From Haloterrigena gelatinilytica (GTDB taxonomy: Archaea > Halobacteriota > Halobacteria > Halobacteriales > Natrialbaceae): a DNA stretch of 64,000 bases. Below are positions 1-8,173 of the stretch, piece after piece (the first letter of the stretch is position 1; every line of letters begins with the position of its first letter). The notes below the pieces were generated by a model that saw nothing but the letters and a program-made list of their open reading frames with translations, did not search any database and had not been told where the DNA came from. Made by a program: the position numbers and the translations under genes. Location of the stretch: the NCBI RefSeq assembly GCF_013342145.1, contig NZ_JABUQZ010000001.1:2170001-2234000 (forward strand), read 5' to 3'.

Positions 1-303
1 CGACAGCGTCTCGGCGATCGCCTCCCTGAGCGCCGGCAGTCCCGCGTTCGAAGTGTACCGGGTCGCTCCGTCGCGGGCGGCCTCGAACGCCGCGTCGACG
101 ACGTGGTCCGGCGTGTCGAAGTCGGGTTCGCCGAACTCGAGGTGGACGAGGTCGACCTCGTCCCCGCGCTCGCGCTCGTACTCGGCGGCGAGTTCGAACA
201 TCACGCGGATCCCCTGGGGCTCGATGTCGCGGACGCGGCCGGAGAGGCGATCGCTCTCGGTCCCGCGTTCGGTGTCGGGTTCGGAGGCGGACGATCGATT
301 CAT
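1..303 (-). CDS. PLP-dependent aminotransferase class I/II, N-terminal part
   Basis: The gene runs off the left edge, so only the first 101 codons (starting at 303) are visible. After an acidic leader the protein reads RVRDIEPQGIRVMFELAAEY, then a GEPDFDTPDHVV segment and a TRYTSNAGLPALREAIAE segment. These are the typical opening of fold-type I aminotransferases (aspartate aminotransferase-like): substrate-loop GEPDF and the TxYT region. The PLP lysine is outside the window. It lies downstream of the hydroxyacyl-CoA dehydrogenase gene on the same strand, with about 150 nt between them. Substrate cannot be told from this part; a second, complete enzyme of the family is at 61648-62793. Confidence 0.8.
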   Translation of the reverse strand, partial: MNRSSASEPDTERGTESDRLSGRVRDIEPQGIRVMFELAAEYERERGDEVDLVHLEFGEPDFDTPDHVVDAAFEAARDGATRYTSNAGLPALREAIAETLS

Positions 304-455
304 TGCGCGAACCGACGTCCGTAGACGGCAAGAAGATTCGGTGTCGGAACCGACGGAACCGGGTCGGTCAGTGGGACTCCGGTAACTCGCGTCCCTCGAC
401 TCGAGGTGACGACTGCCGACTCGAGGGCGGCCTCGTACGGCTACCGCCCGAGACG

Positions 456-1310
456 TCACTCGTACTCGTAGAACCCCTCGCCCGTCTTCTTGCCGAGGTC
501 GCCGGCCTCGACCTTCCGCTTGAGGAGGTAGGCGGGCGTATAGCGGTCGCCGAGTTCCTCGTGGAGGGTCTCGGAGGCGTGCAGGCAGACGTCCAGCCCG
601 ATGTGATCCGCCAGCGTCAGCGGGCCCATGGGGACGTTCGTGCCGAGTTCCATCCCCGCGTCGATGTCCTCCTTCGTCGCGACGCCCTCGTCGAAGGCGC
701 GGATCCCCTCGTTGATCCACGGCATCAGGATGCGGTTGGTGACGAAGCCGGGTTTATCGTCGGCCTCCCAGGTCGTCTTCTCTAACTCCTCGGCGAGGTC
801 GTGTGCGAGCTCGGTCGCCGCCTCGGTCGTCTTCTCGCCGACGACCACCTCGACGCCCTCCATGATCGGGACGGGGTTCATGAAGTGCAGGCCGATCACC
901 CGCTCGGGGTGCTCCAAGTCGCTCGCGATCGAGGTGATCGAGAGCGTGCTCGTGTTCGTCGCGAGCAGCACGTCCTCGTCGCAGACCCGCTCGAGATCGG
1001 CGAAGACGTCCTGCTTGACCTCGAGGTCCTCGAGGGCGGCCTCGACGACGAGGTCGCAGTCCGACAGTTCCTCGATGGTCGTCGTCCCCTCGATCCGATC
1101 GCGGATCGTCTCGGGATCGTCCTCGAGGGCGTCCCGACTCTCGAGTCGGTTGAGGCTGTCCGCGATGGTCTCGAAGCCGCTCTCGACGAACTCCTGCTCG
1201 ATGTCGCGCATCACGACGTCGTACCCGTTAGTCGCAGCGACCTGCGCGATGCCGCTGCCCATCGTTCCCGCGCCGACGACGCCGATCCGCTCGATTCGGT
1301 CGCGAACCAT
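456..1310 (-). CDS. hbd: 3-hydroxyacyl-CoA dehydrogenase
   Basis: 284 residues, the usual length of single-domain short 3-hydroxyacyl-CoA dehydrogenases. It begins with a Rossmann motif (GVVGAGTMGSGIAQ, about residues 10-23) for NAD, followed by the family stretches LATNTSTLSIT, HFMNPVPIMEGVEVV (catalytic His region) and GFVTNRILMPWINEG. The C-terminal helical domain ends in the usual KTGEGFYEYE. Role by family: NAD-dependent oxidation of L-3-hydroxyacyl-CoA to 3-oxoacyl-CoA in beta-oxidation or polyhydroxyalkanoate-related metabolism, in the cytoplasm. Divergent from the SGNH hydrolase gene. An acyl-CoA dehydrogenase at 22326 could act in the same pathway, though it is not linked. Confidence 0.93.
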   Translation of the reverse strand: MVRDRIERIGVVGAGTMGSGIAQVAATNGYDVVMRDIEQEFVESGFETIADSLNRLESRDALEDDPETIRDRIEGTTTIEELSDCDLVVEAALEDLEVKQDVFADLERVCDEDVLLATNTSTLSITSIASDLEHPERVIGLHFMNPVPIMEGVEVVVGEKTTEAATELAHDLAEELEKTTWEADDKPGFVTNRILMPWINEGIRAFDEGVATKEDIDAGMELGTNVPMGPLTLADHIGLDVCLHASETLHEELGDRYTPAYLLKRKVEAGDLGKKTGEGFYEYE

Positions 1311-1358
1311 GCCTCGAGTTCCACGCTCCGATTGGTAAACGTGGGGGCGTGAAACTAG

Positions 1359-1367
1359 AAATATAAG
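1359..1367 (+). promoter_or_regulatory. TATA-like box for the SGNH hydrolase gene
   Basis: AAATATAAG lies 24-32 nt upstream of the ATG at 1391, the position expected of an archaeal TATA box for a leaderless transcript. The preceding GAAACT may be the BRE. This is positional inference. Confidence 0.5.
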
Positions 1368-1390
1368 TCGCTGGGAAAGTCGGTTGAACC

Positions 1391-2419
1391 ATGCAACGGG
1401 ATGGCATCCAGTTCCACAACGTCGGCGATCGGCGACCGATCGAGGGTCGGGACGGACAGTTGCTCCAGCGCGTTCCGGAATCGGTACGGACGGAACTCAA
1501 CGACGGCGCGCAGTCCCGAATGCGCCATCCCGCGGGCGTCGAACTCCGGTTCGTTCCCGACGGTTCCGCGACGGTGACGCTCTCGACGGTCTCCGGCGGG
1601 AGCGCCGAGGAGGGAACCGTCCGCGTCTTCTGGGGGCCGATCCAGGGCTCGACGGAGGTCGTCGTCGGCTCCGAGCCGACGGATATCGAGGTCTCGCTGC
1701 CGGAGAAACTCGCCGACCTCGAGCCGTCGGCCGTCGAGGACCTCGCCTTCGACCCCCGCGTCTGTCGGATCCGGTTGCCGGGCGAGCACCGCGGCGGGCC
1801 GATGGTCTACCACGGCGTCGAGGGCGACGTCCGGCCGCCGCGAAACGAGGAACTCCCCGACCGGCGCTACCTCGCCTACGGCACCTCGATCACCGAGGGC
1901 GAGGCGCCCCTGGCCGAGCACCTGACCTACGTCGATCAGACGGCGCGCCGGCTGGACGCCGACCTCGTGAATCTCGGCTCCTGTGGCACCGCCTACTGCG
2001 ACGCCGCGATGGCCGACCACATCGCCGAGCGCGACGACTGGGACGTCGCGACGCTCTCGGTCTCGGTGAACATGGTCGGCACGTTCGAGCCCGCGGAGTT
2101 CCGCGAGCGGGCCGAACGGCTGATCGACCGCGTGGCGAGCGCCCATCCCGACAAACCGGTCGTCGCGATCACCATCTTCCGCAACGCCATGGACGTCTGT
2201 CGGAGCAACGGCGAGACCGAACTCTGCGAGCGGTTCCGCGAGGAACTGCGCGAAATCGTCGCCGAAACGTCCCACGACAACGTCCACCTCCTCGAGGGGC
2301 CCGAACTGCTCCCGACGATCGGGGGGCTGACGACCGATCTGGTCCACCCCGGCGACAACGCGATGATCGCGATGGGCGAGACCCTCGCCGCCGAACTCGA
2401 GCCCCTGCTCGAGGACTGA
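1391..2419 (+). CDS. SGNH/GDSL-type hydrolase (putative esterase)
   Basis: 342 residues. The N-terminal third (to about 155) looks like a beta-sandwich accessory domain. The SGNH hydrolase domain follows: block I RYLAYGTSITEGE (nucleophile Ser), block II with VNLGSCGTAYCD, block III SVSVNMVGTF in place of the usual GxN, and block V DLVHPGDNAM supplying the Asp-His pair. The arrangement matches SGNH hydrolases with an N-terminal domain such as acetylxylan-esterase-like enzymes; the substrate is not evident. No signal peptide is seen, so it is probably cytoplasmic. The start at 1391 has a TATA-like box at the right distance. Confidence 0.8.
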   Translation: MQRDGIQFHNVGDRRPIEGRDGQLLQRVPESVRTELNDGAQSRMRHPAGVELRFVPDGSATVTLSTVSGGSAEEGTVRVFWGPIQGSTEVVVGSEPTDIEVSLPEKLADLEPSAVEDLAFDPRVCRIRLPGEHRGGPMVYHGVEGDVRPPRNEELPDRRYLAYGTSITEGEAPLAEHLTYVDQTARRLDADLVNLGSCGTAYCDAAMADHIAERDDWDVATLSVSVNMVGTFEPAEFRERAERLIDRVASAHPDKPVVAITIFRNAMDVCRSNGETELCERFREELREIVAETSHDNVHLLEGPELLPTIGGLTTDLVHPGDNAMIAMGETLAAELEPLLED

Positions 2420-2439
2420 GTCCGGACCGTCGACGAGGA

Positions 2440-2460
2440 TCGACCGAACCGTTCGGTCGA
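2440..2460. terminator. 21-bp perfect palindrome behind the SGNH hydrolase gene
   Basis: TCGACCGAAC and GTTCGGTCGA flank a single central base, 20 nt after the stop codon. It can fold as a tight hairpin but has no U-tract, so the terminator role is only an inference from position. Confidence 0.35.
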
Positions 2461-2519
2461 CGATACATTCTGCTCGAGGGTAACCTTCAAGGATCGAGGG
2501 TGTGAGCTATCGGTAACTG

Positions 2520-3317
2520 GTGAACCGTGTGAGTAAGAACGACGCCGTCACCGAACGGGGAGGGAAGGGGGGCAGCGAATCCAACGGCGCAGCCGATGCC
2601 GACGTCGACGCCGGGACCGAAACGGTCGATCTCGGGATCGGTATCTCGGTCGATCTCGACGTCGACGCCGTCGACGAGGACGCCGATCACGTCGAACTCG
2701 CGTTCGACGAGGACGACTATCTCGAGTCGGCCGACGACTCAGCGCAGGGCCGGGCGGACGACGGGAAACGACGCGACCGCGACGACCGCGGGCGCGGCCG
2801 CGAACTCGAGTCCGGCGAGCGCGAGCGCCTCGAGCGCGCCGGCGTCGATCCCGACGCGGTCCGCGAGAAGGAGTACTCCTACCGGCTGTTGCTCGACGCG
2901 GGCCTCGACGAAGCGACCGCGGACGCGCTGCGACGGCGGTTCTCGCTGCCGTGGTCGTTCGAGGGCGACAGCGACCTCGAGCGGCGCTCGAGCGAGGTGC
3001 GCGGCCTCGGGGCCGCCGAGCGCGAGTGGATCGCGGTCAGCGGGGACGAGGACTGGCAGTCCTTCGAGTACGAGCACTCGCCGATCGCCGCCGTCGAGCG
3101 CGACAGGCCCTCCGAGCGGCCGTATCCGAAACCGACGCCCGTGACGGCGGTCACCGGCGTCGGTCCCGACGACGCCGACGACCTGGCCGAGGCCGGCGTC
3201 CGATCGGCGGAGCGGCTGGCGACGGTGAGCGCCTTCGCGGTCGCCACCGCCCTCGACCTCGACGTCTTGCACGTCCGGAGCTGGCGGCACAACGCGCGGG
3301 AACTGCTCGATACCTAA
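2520..3317 (+). CDS. Haloarchaeal helix-hairpin-helix domain protein
   Basis: 265 residues from a GTG at 2520 (another GTG three codons in is possible). The first 95 residues are low-complexity and acidic. Two small helical modules follow: ERLERAGVDPDAV with the LLLDAGLDEATADALRRRF segment (about 100-145), and a C-terminal helix-hairpin-helix-like stretch, VTAVTGVGPDDADDLAEAG (about 205-225), of the kind seen in DNA-repair and topoisomerase proteins. No catalytic motif is visible. Proteins of this build are common in haloarchaea and uncharacterised; a nucleic-acid-binding role is inference from the HhH. Confidence 0.65.
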   Translation: MNRVSKNDAVTERGGKGGSESNGAADADVDAGTETVDLGIGISVDLDVDAVDEDADHVELAFDEDDYLESADDSAQGRADDGKRRDRDDRGRGRELESGERERLERAGVDPDAVREKEYSYRLLLDAGLDEATADALRRRFSLPWSFEGDSDLERRSSEVRGLGAAEREWIAVSGDEDWQSFEYEHSPIAAVERDRPSERPYPKPTPVTAVTGVGPDDADDLAEAGVRSAERLATVSAFAVATALDLDVLHVRSWRHNARELLDT

Positions 3318-3400
3318 ACGTGATCGCTCGAGTCGACTCGAGCGGCGCTGTCGGGCTAATAACTACGAATGTACGTAATTTCGATAATCCGGACCATCAG

Positions 3401-3410
3401 AGATATATAG
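3401..3410 (+). promoter_or_regulatory. TATA-like box for the aldolase-FBPase operon
   Basis: AGATATATAG sits 24-33 nt before the ATG at 3434, in an AT-rich island between two GC-rich genes. The spacing fits a leaderless or very short-leader transcript. Confidence 0.6.
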
Positions 3411-3433
3411 CGGCCTAGTGCACCGTCTAACAG

Positions 3434-4228
3434 ATGATTCCGATCGACGACTCCCCGATCGTTCGCGACGGCAAGTCACTGATTCTCGCGATGGACCACG
3501 GGCTCGAGCACGGGCCCGTCGACTTCGAAGACGTGCCGGAGAAGCTCGATCCGTCGACGGTCTTCGAGACGGCGACCCACGACGCCGTTACCGCGATGGC
3601 CGTCCAGAAGGGGATCGCCGAGGGCTACTACCCCAGCTACGAGGACGACGTCAACCTCCTGTTGAAGTTAAACGGAACGTCGAACCTCTGGATGGGCGAG
3701 CCGGACTCGGCGGTCAACTGTTCGGTCGACTACGCCGCCGAAATCGGCGCCGACGCCCTCGGCTTTACCGTCTACGGCGGCTCGAACCACGAGATCGAGA
3801 TGGTCGAGGAGTTCCGCGACGCCCAGGAGAAGGGCCGCGAGTACGACCTTCCGATGGTCATGTGGTCGTACCCGCGCGGGCAGGGGCTGAAAAACGACAC
3901 CAAACCCTCGACGATCTCCTACGCGACCCGACTGGCCCTCGAACTGGGCGCCGACATCGCGAAGGTCAAGTATCCCGGCAGCAAGGACGCGATGGCTCAC
4001 GCGGTGCAGTGTGCCGGCGACATGAACGTCGTCATGTCCGGCGGCTCGAAGACCTCCGACTACGAGTTCCTGTCGACCGTCGAGGCCGTGATCGACGCCG
4101 GCGCGACGGGGCTTGCCGTCGGCCGCAACGTCTGGCAGCGCGAGGACCCGACCCGGCTGCTCGACGCCCTCGAGAAGGTCATCTACGAGGAGGAAACCGC
4201 CGACGCCGCACTCGAGCAGACTGAATAG
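3434..4228 (+). CDS. Fructose-bisphosphate aldolase, archaeal class I (DhnA type)
   Basis: 264 residues, the size of archaeal-type class I aldolases. It opens with SLILAMDHGLEHGPVDFE, typical of the DhnA family, and carries the Schiff-base lysine segment ADIAKVKYPGS (about 175-185). The phosphate-binding loops VMSGGSKTSDYEF and GLAVGRNVWQRED follow. The family includes fructose-1,6-bisphosphate aldolase and the 2-amino-3,7-dideoxyheptulosonate synthase of aromatic biosynthesis. Co-transcription with FBPase, one base downstream, argues for the aldolase. Predicted reaction: DHAP plus glyceraldehyde-3-phosphate to fructose-1,6-bisphosphate, chiefly for gluconeogenesis. Confidence 0.88.
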   Translation: MIPIDDSPIVRDGKSLILAMDHGLEHGPVDFEDVPEKLDPSTVFETATHDAVTAMAVQKGIAEGYYPSYEDDVNLLLKLNGTSNLWMGEPDSAVNCSVDYAAEIGADALGFTVYGGSNHEIEMVEEFRDAQEKGREYDLPMVMWSYPRGQGLKNDTKPSTISYATRLALELGADIAKVKYPGSKDAMAHAVQCAGDMNVVMSGGSKTSDYEFLSTVEAVIDAGATGLAVGRNVWQREDPTRLLDALEKVIYEEETADAALEQTE

Positions 4229-4229
4229 G

Positions 4230-5099
4230 ATGACGGTGTCCGATCCAGTCGTCGAGGACGTCGTCGCCACCATCAGCCGGTCGGCGACCGAGATCACGCA
4301 GGGGCTCATCGGCCGCCGCGGCGCCGTCGACGAGGAGAACCCCAGCGGCGAGACCCAGATGGAGGCCGACGTCTGGGCCGACGAGATGCTCGGCGAGCGA
4401 CTCGCCGCGATCGACGGCGTCGGACAGTACGCCAGCGAGGAGCGCCCCGAGGTCGAGGACTGCGGTGAAGACCCCGGCTCGAGCGACGCCTACGCGGTCG
4501 CCGTCGACCCGCTGGACGGCTCCTCGAATCTCAGGTCCAACAACTCGATGGGGACGATCTTCGGCGTCTACGACGCCGCCCTGCCGGCGCCGGGCGAGGA
4601 CCTGATCGCGGCCGGCTACGTCCTCTACGGGCCGATCACGACGATGGTGATCGCCACCGAGGAGACCGTCGCCGAGTACGAGATGACCGGCGGCGAACGC
4701 CAACTCATCGAGCGGGACATCACCCTGCCCGACGAACCGGTCGTCTACGGCTTCGGCGGCCGCGTCCCCGACTGGCCCGCGGACTTCGAGCGCTACGCCC
4801 GCGAGGTCGAGGACGAACTCAAACTCCGCTACGGCGGCGCGATGATCGCCGACGTCAACCAGGTGCTCACCTACGGCGGGGTCTTCGCGTACCCCGCCCT
4901 CGAGTCCAGTCCGGAAGGCAAACTGCGACTGCAGTTCGAGGGCAACCCCATCGGCTACGTCATCGAACGCGCCGGGGGACGGTCCTCGAACGGCGTCAAG
5001 TCGCTGCTGTCCGTCGAACCCGACGCGTTACACGACCGGACGCCGGTCCACGTCGGCAACGCCGACCTGATCGATCGGCTCGAGGAGGCCCTCGAATAA
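4230..5099 (+). CDS. fbp: Fructose-1,6-bisphosphatase, class I
   Basis: 289 residues starting at the ATG one base after the aldolase stop, so the pair is almost certainly co-transcribed. The metal-binding signature VDPLDGSSN (about 90-98), the SNNSMGTIFGVY block, and the substrate-pocket segments LTYGGVFAYPA and LQFEGNPIGYVIE identify the FBPase/inositol-monophosphatase superfamily, class I FBPase branch. It hydrolyses fructose-1,6-bisphosphate to fructose-6-phosphate. With the aldolase it forms the two committed upper steps of gluconeogenesis, feeding fructose-6-phosphate to GlmS (30468-32276) and the surface polysaccharide genes. An upstream in-frame extension into the aldolase gene is an artefact. 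Confidence 0.92.
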   Translation: MTVSDPVVEDVVATISRSATEITQGLIGRRGAVDEENPSGETQMEADVWADEMLGERLAAIDGVGQYASEERPEVEDCGEDPGSSDAYAVAVDPLDGSSNLRSNNSMGTIFGVYDAALPAPGEDLIAAGYVLYGPITTMVIATEETVAEYEMTGGERQLIERDITLPDEPVVYGFGGRVPDWPADFERYAREVEDELKLRYGGAMIADVNQVLTYGGVFAYPALESSPEGKLRLQFEGNPIGYVIERAGGRSSNGVKSLLSVEPDALHDRTPVHVGNADLIDRLEEALE

Positions 5100-5102
5100 T
5101 CG

Positions 5103-5121
5103 CCGCCGTCGGGCGGTTTTT
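5103..5121 (+). terminator. Intrinsic-type terminator of the aldolase-FBPase operon
   Basis: CCGCC-GTCG-GGCGG hairpin followed at once by TTTTT, beginning 4 nt after the FBPase stop. It abuts the long palindromic element at 5123. Confidence 0.65.
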
Positions 5122-5122
5122 C

Positions 5123-5202
5123 TAGTAGCCACTGAAAGTCAATGCACACCTGCTCGCGTGACGGCAGTGCGATCAGTGTGTAATTCGTTTCAGTGGCTAC
5201 TA
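5123..5202. repeat. 80-nt palindromic element with 15-bp perfect terminal inverted repeats
   Basis: The ends are TAGTAGCCACTGAAA and its exact reverse complement TTTCAGTGGCTACTA. The interior continues as an imperfect stem (AATGCACAC on the left against GTGTGTAATT on the right, TCGC against GCGA), so the whole can fold into one long hairpin. It lies between convergent genes (FBPase and a small membrane protein). It has no coding capacity. It resembles a dispersed palindromic repeat or non-autonomous (MITE-like) element; only one copy is in this window. Confidence 0.7.
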
Positions 5203-5206
5203 CAGT

Positions 5207-5446
5207 TCAGTCGCGACGCCACGCCGCCGTAACCGTGACGTAGACGCCGATTCCGGCGATGAGCAGCGCGTAAAATGCCCACCGTGGCCACGCGACCTCG
5301 AGGAAGAACAGCGCCAGGAAGACGACCCAGGCCGTGGCGACGAGCAGGTCGACGAGGAGGCGAAGGGCGGTACTCACGAGGCCGCGGACGGTTCGGCGGT
5401 CGCGATTCGATTCGTGGTTCGATCCGGAAGCGGTGTCAGTTGCCAT
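5207..5446 (-). CDS. Small two-helix membrane protein
   Basis: 79 residues with a charged, Asn/Arg-rich N-terminus and two hydrophobic segments (about 25-48 and 53-72) ending in AAWRRD. The gene is convergent with FBPase, the palindromic element lying between. No motif allows a function to be named. The composition, with Arg flanking the membrane segments, is that of a real inner-membrane protein. Confidence 0.6.
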   Translation of the reverse strand: MATDTASGSNHESNRDRRTVRGLVSTALRLLVDLLVATAWVVFLALFFLEVAWPRWAFYALLIAGIGVYVTVTAAWRRD

Positions 5447-5521
5447 GGGTTCGGTGCGTGCGGGCGGTGACGGCGAACGCGGACGTCGTGCGGTCGTGAG
5501 CGATCATCGGTACAGCGCGGG

Positions 5522-6694
5522 TCAGAAGTAGTAGCCGTGTTTCTCGGTTATTTTGTAGGCGCCGACGCCCCAGACGTAGCTCTGGCCCGGCCACCAGGTC
5601 CGGGCGTTGTTGAACCCGGCGATGAGCACCTCGTCGTCCTCGCCCTCGGGATCGGAATGGAAGCTCACCGACCCGCTGTCGCCGTCGGTCAGGTCCATCT
5701 CGCCGCCCCAGCGGATCTGACCGTAGCGACAGAAGTCGTCGGTGAAGCAGGTGACCGCGTCGATCCCCTGGATCTTTCCGACCGTGTGGCCGGTCACCGC
5801 GCCGACCTTCTCGAGTTCCGCGTCGCGGGCGACGAGGTCGGCGAGTCCGAGTCGCGTGAACTGGCCGCGAACGCGGGCCGTCGACGGCGTGTCGACCCTG
5901 TCCGACGGTTCGACGGTTCCGTACGGCTCGACGGCGACGACGTCCTCGGCCGGATGGGCGCGGTCGACGGTGCCGAGTTCGATCGAATCGTCGTTCTCGA
6001 GCGGTAACAAGAGCTCGTCGCTGTGCGCCTCTGCGCCGCCCTGAAAGGCGTGTTCGGCGGTCACGAACAGCTCTCGTTCGGCGTCGGGATCGTACAGCGT
6101 GGGGCCGAGCGTCGCGAGGCTATCGGTCGTTTCGCAGGCGACGCCGGTCGGCACCGCGTCGTTCGTGATGGAGTGGGCCAGCCGCGGATCGAGGTTCTCG
6201 GGTCCCTGTTCGATGTCGTCGATGTCGATGATCGTCTCGATATCGATCGAGACGCCGTCGGCGAGGCCGTCGAGCGCCTCGCGAATCGAACCCGCGTCGC
6301 TCGAGATGCCGACGGAAACGGACGCGGTGGCGCTGTCGTAGGAGCCGGGGACGACGGCGCTGCCGAGGTAGCCGGTAAACGCCGTCCGCGCCAGTAACTC
6401 GTTTAGCTCGAACGCTTTCTGGACGGTGGCGTACCACTCCGCGGGAACGTACTTCGTTCGCTTCTCGAGGGACCACGGATCGTCGGGGTCGGGTCTGACG
6501 AACGCGGTGACGATCGGGACCTCGCCGTCGTCGGCCGCGAGAAAGTCGTCGACGCCGAGCAGCCCCGCGACGCCGATCCCGTAGCCGCCGGTAACCAGGG
6601 TCCGGAGAAACTCGCGACGGTCCATACCTGCCTCGATCCGGTTTCGAATCGTCGCGAGACGGTGACTGAGATGCTCGATATATGTACGTTCCAT
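5522..6694 (-). CDS. Tat-type exported trypsin-fold (S1-like) protein
   Basis: 390 residues from 6694; a second start at 6625 would give 367 residues and put the twin-arginine stretch MDRREFLRTLVTGG at the very N-terminus, which is the more usual Tat arrangement. The long form adds a helical YIEHLSHRLATIRNRIEAG segment. A chymotrypsin-like triad can be proposed: His in FVTAEHAFQ (like TAAHC), Asp in HPAEDVVAVEP, and Ser in the clear LTDGDSGSVSF. Paired Cys flank VTCFTDDFCRYG. The protein is probably exported folded and acts outside the membrane as an endopeptidase; the substrate is unknown. Activity rests on the triad assignment, where only GDSGS is certain. Confidence 0.65.
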   Translation of the reverse strand: MERTYIEHLSHRLATIRNRIEAGMDRREFLRTLVTGGYGIGVAGLLGVDDFLAADDGEVPIVTAFVRPDPDDPWSLEKRTKYVPAEWYATVQKAFELNELLARTAFTGYLGSAVVPGSYDSATASVSVGISSDAGSIREALDGLADGVSIDIETIIDIDDIEQGPENLDPRLAHSITNDAVPTGVACETTDSLATLGPTLYDPDAERELFVTAEHAFQGGAEAHSDELLLPLENDDSIELGTVDRAHPAEDVVAVEPYGTVEPSDRVDTPSTARVRGQFTRLGLADLVARDAELEKVGAVTGHTVGKIQGIDAVTCFTDDFCRYGQIRWGGEMDLTDGDSGSVSFHSDPEGEDDEVLIAGFNNARTWWPGQSYVWGVGAYKITEKHGYYF

Positions 6695-7618
6695 GCCGCT
6701 ACTCGATAGTTCGACTCGAATGCACCCCGCGTAGTGGCAAAGCTAATGTTCACCTACACGGGAGAGTTGATCCGGATCGGATACAAGGGCAAAATCGTCG
6801 AAAGCGATTCTGCCTGCAGCTGCCGTTCCCGTTTCGGATCGCGCTGATCGAGCCCCGATATAATAGCTGGACGACTGAACGCGAGCGTTGGTGGCAGTCG
6901 CCCGTCCAGCGTACGATGTCTCCGTGCTGGTGACCACGGAGGCAGTACGGCCGGGCAGCGCGGATCGAAGCGGGTCGCACGTTTCCGCGACCGACTTCGA
7001 CTCCGTCCGCCCGCCCGTACGACTCACTCCCGATCGGTTCGCGTCCCACGACACGCGATCCTCCTCATCCCCTCGTGGCGAACTCCGAAGATCGGTGCGG
7101 TCGGTCGACGCGAACCGCTCTCCTCTCTTTCCCTCTGTGCCGTCGCCGACGCAGTCCGGCAGCCGCTTCCGTCCTCCCGACGACGAACGGCGTGTCGATC
7201 GCGCTTCGTATCGCTCGAGTTTCGCATTATCGAACACCAGTATCGATGGATTACCCGACCGAAGCGGACTACTACCGGCGGAACCGGCTCGGTGCTACCG
7301 GGATCGTCCCTCGGAATGAGATTCCGTTCGAAACGGGCGCACTGGACTCGTCCCAGTAGGACCGCTACTCGATCCGTGCCGACTCCCGACGGTCGTCTCA
7401 AGTCGCTCGACCGACGACGGACTGTCTCGTCGGTCCGAAAGTCGGATCGTTCTCGAGACCGTCGCGATGACGTTCGGTACCGGTTACCGGGGCGTTACGC
7501 GGACGGAGCGGTGTCTACGGCTCCCATAACAATACCACGAGCCGTGGAACCCTTGCGTGACCGTGACACGCACCCGACGCTCGATCGCGACGACCGGTTC
7601 GACTCCGGCGGTGAGCCC
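6695..7618. other. Gene-free stretch
   Basis: About 920 nt without a convincing gene. Open frames on both strands are Arg/Ser-rich, lack the acidic composition of the neighbours, and have no recognisable motif. Likely contents are the upstream region of the exported protease-like gene (minus) and the promoter of the small membrane protein gene at 7619. I see no repeat or RNA structure in it. Confidence 0.5.
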
Positions 7619-7969
7619 ATGAGCTCCGACGGCGCCTACCGGCGGTTCGAACTCCCGCTCGAGGTCTCGCCGGCCGCCCTCGAGCGCGCGCTGTGGGTTC
7701 TCGTCGCCCTCTCGCTGCTCGGGGACGTTCTGACGACGTTCGCCGGACTGCGGCTCGGGTTGGTCGAATCGAACCCGGTCGCTCGCAGCGTGATCGACGG
7801 CTACGGCTTCGTCGGCATGTTCGGTCTCAAGGGGCTGGCGATCGTCATCGGGCTGGTCTGTCGTCCCCTCCTGCCCCCCGCCTATCGGGCCGTCGTCCCC
7901 GCCGGGCTCGCCGTTCCCTGGACGCTCGCCGTCTGTATCAACCTCTACGTGATCTCGACGGTAGCGTAA
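7619..7969 (+). CDS. DUF5658-like small membrane protein
   Basis: 116 residues, three to four hydrophobic segments. The first carries LGDVLTTFAGL, followed by GLVESNPVARSVIDGYG and FGLKGLAIVI. This D-x-x-TT ... ExNP ... K pattern is characteristic of the DUF5658 family, whose function is unknown. The start at 7619 is preferred because GGCGGTGAG lies just upstream and because the longer open frame (from 7292) adds a basic, non-haloarchaeal-looking N-terminus. The protein should sit in the cytoplasmic membrane. Confidence 0.7.
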   Translation: MSSDGAYRRFELPLEVSPAALERALWVLVALSLLGDVLTTFAGLRLGLVESNPVARSVIDGYGFVGMFGLKGLAIVIGLVCRPLLPPAYRAVVPAGLAVPWTLAVCINLYVISTVA

Positions 7970-8173
7970 CGGCCCGCGAGGAGACCGAGGCGCTCCGTCC
8001 GTCGGGACTCGAGGACGGGGAGACGCCCCCGGAGACGTACCCGTGGGGCTGTGACCGGGTTCGGCGGCTCCGATTTCACCGATCCGGAGCGAACAGATGT
8101 CGGGAAATCCACTTGTGCTCGGGTCGGAATCCCGTGCAGAGAACTTATTGGACTCGATAAATTCTCCTTTCGC

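Noticed and set aside
6743-7237. 164-codon open frame (minus) and overlapping frames on the plus strand
   Set aside because: Ser/Arg-rich without acidic bias or motif; several frames are open at once, as expected of GC-rich noncoding DNA.
8143-8158. TTATTG-GACT-CGATAA before the histidine kinase, as a further regulon member
   Set aside because: Resembles the island dyad but has a longer spacer and lies only 15 nt from the start; kept as a caution on background frequency, not as a site.
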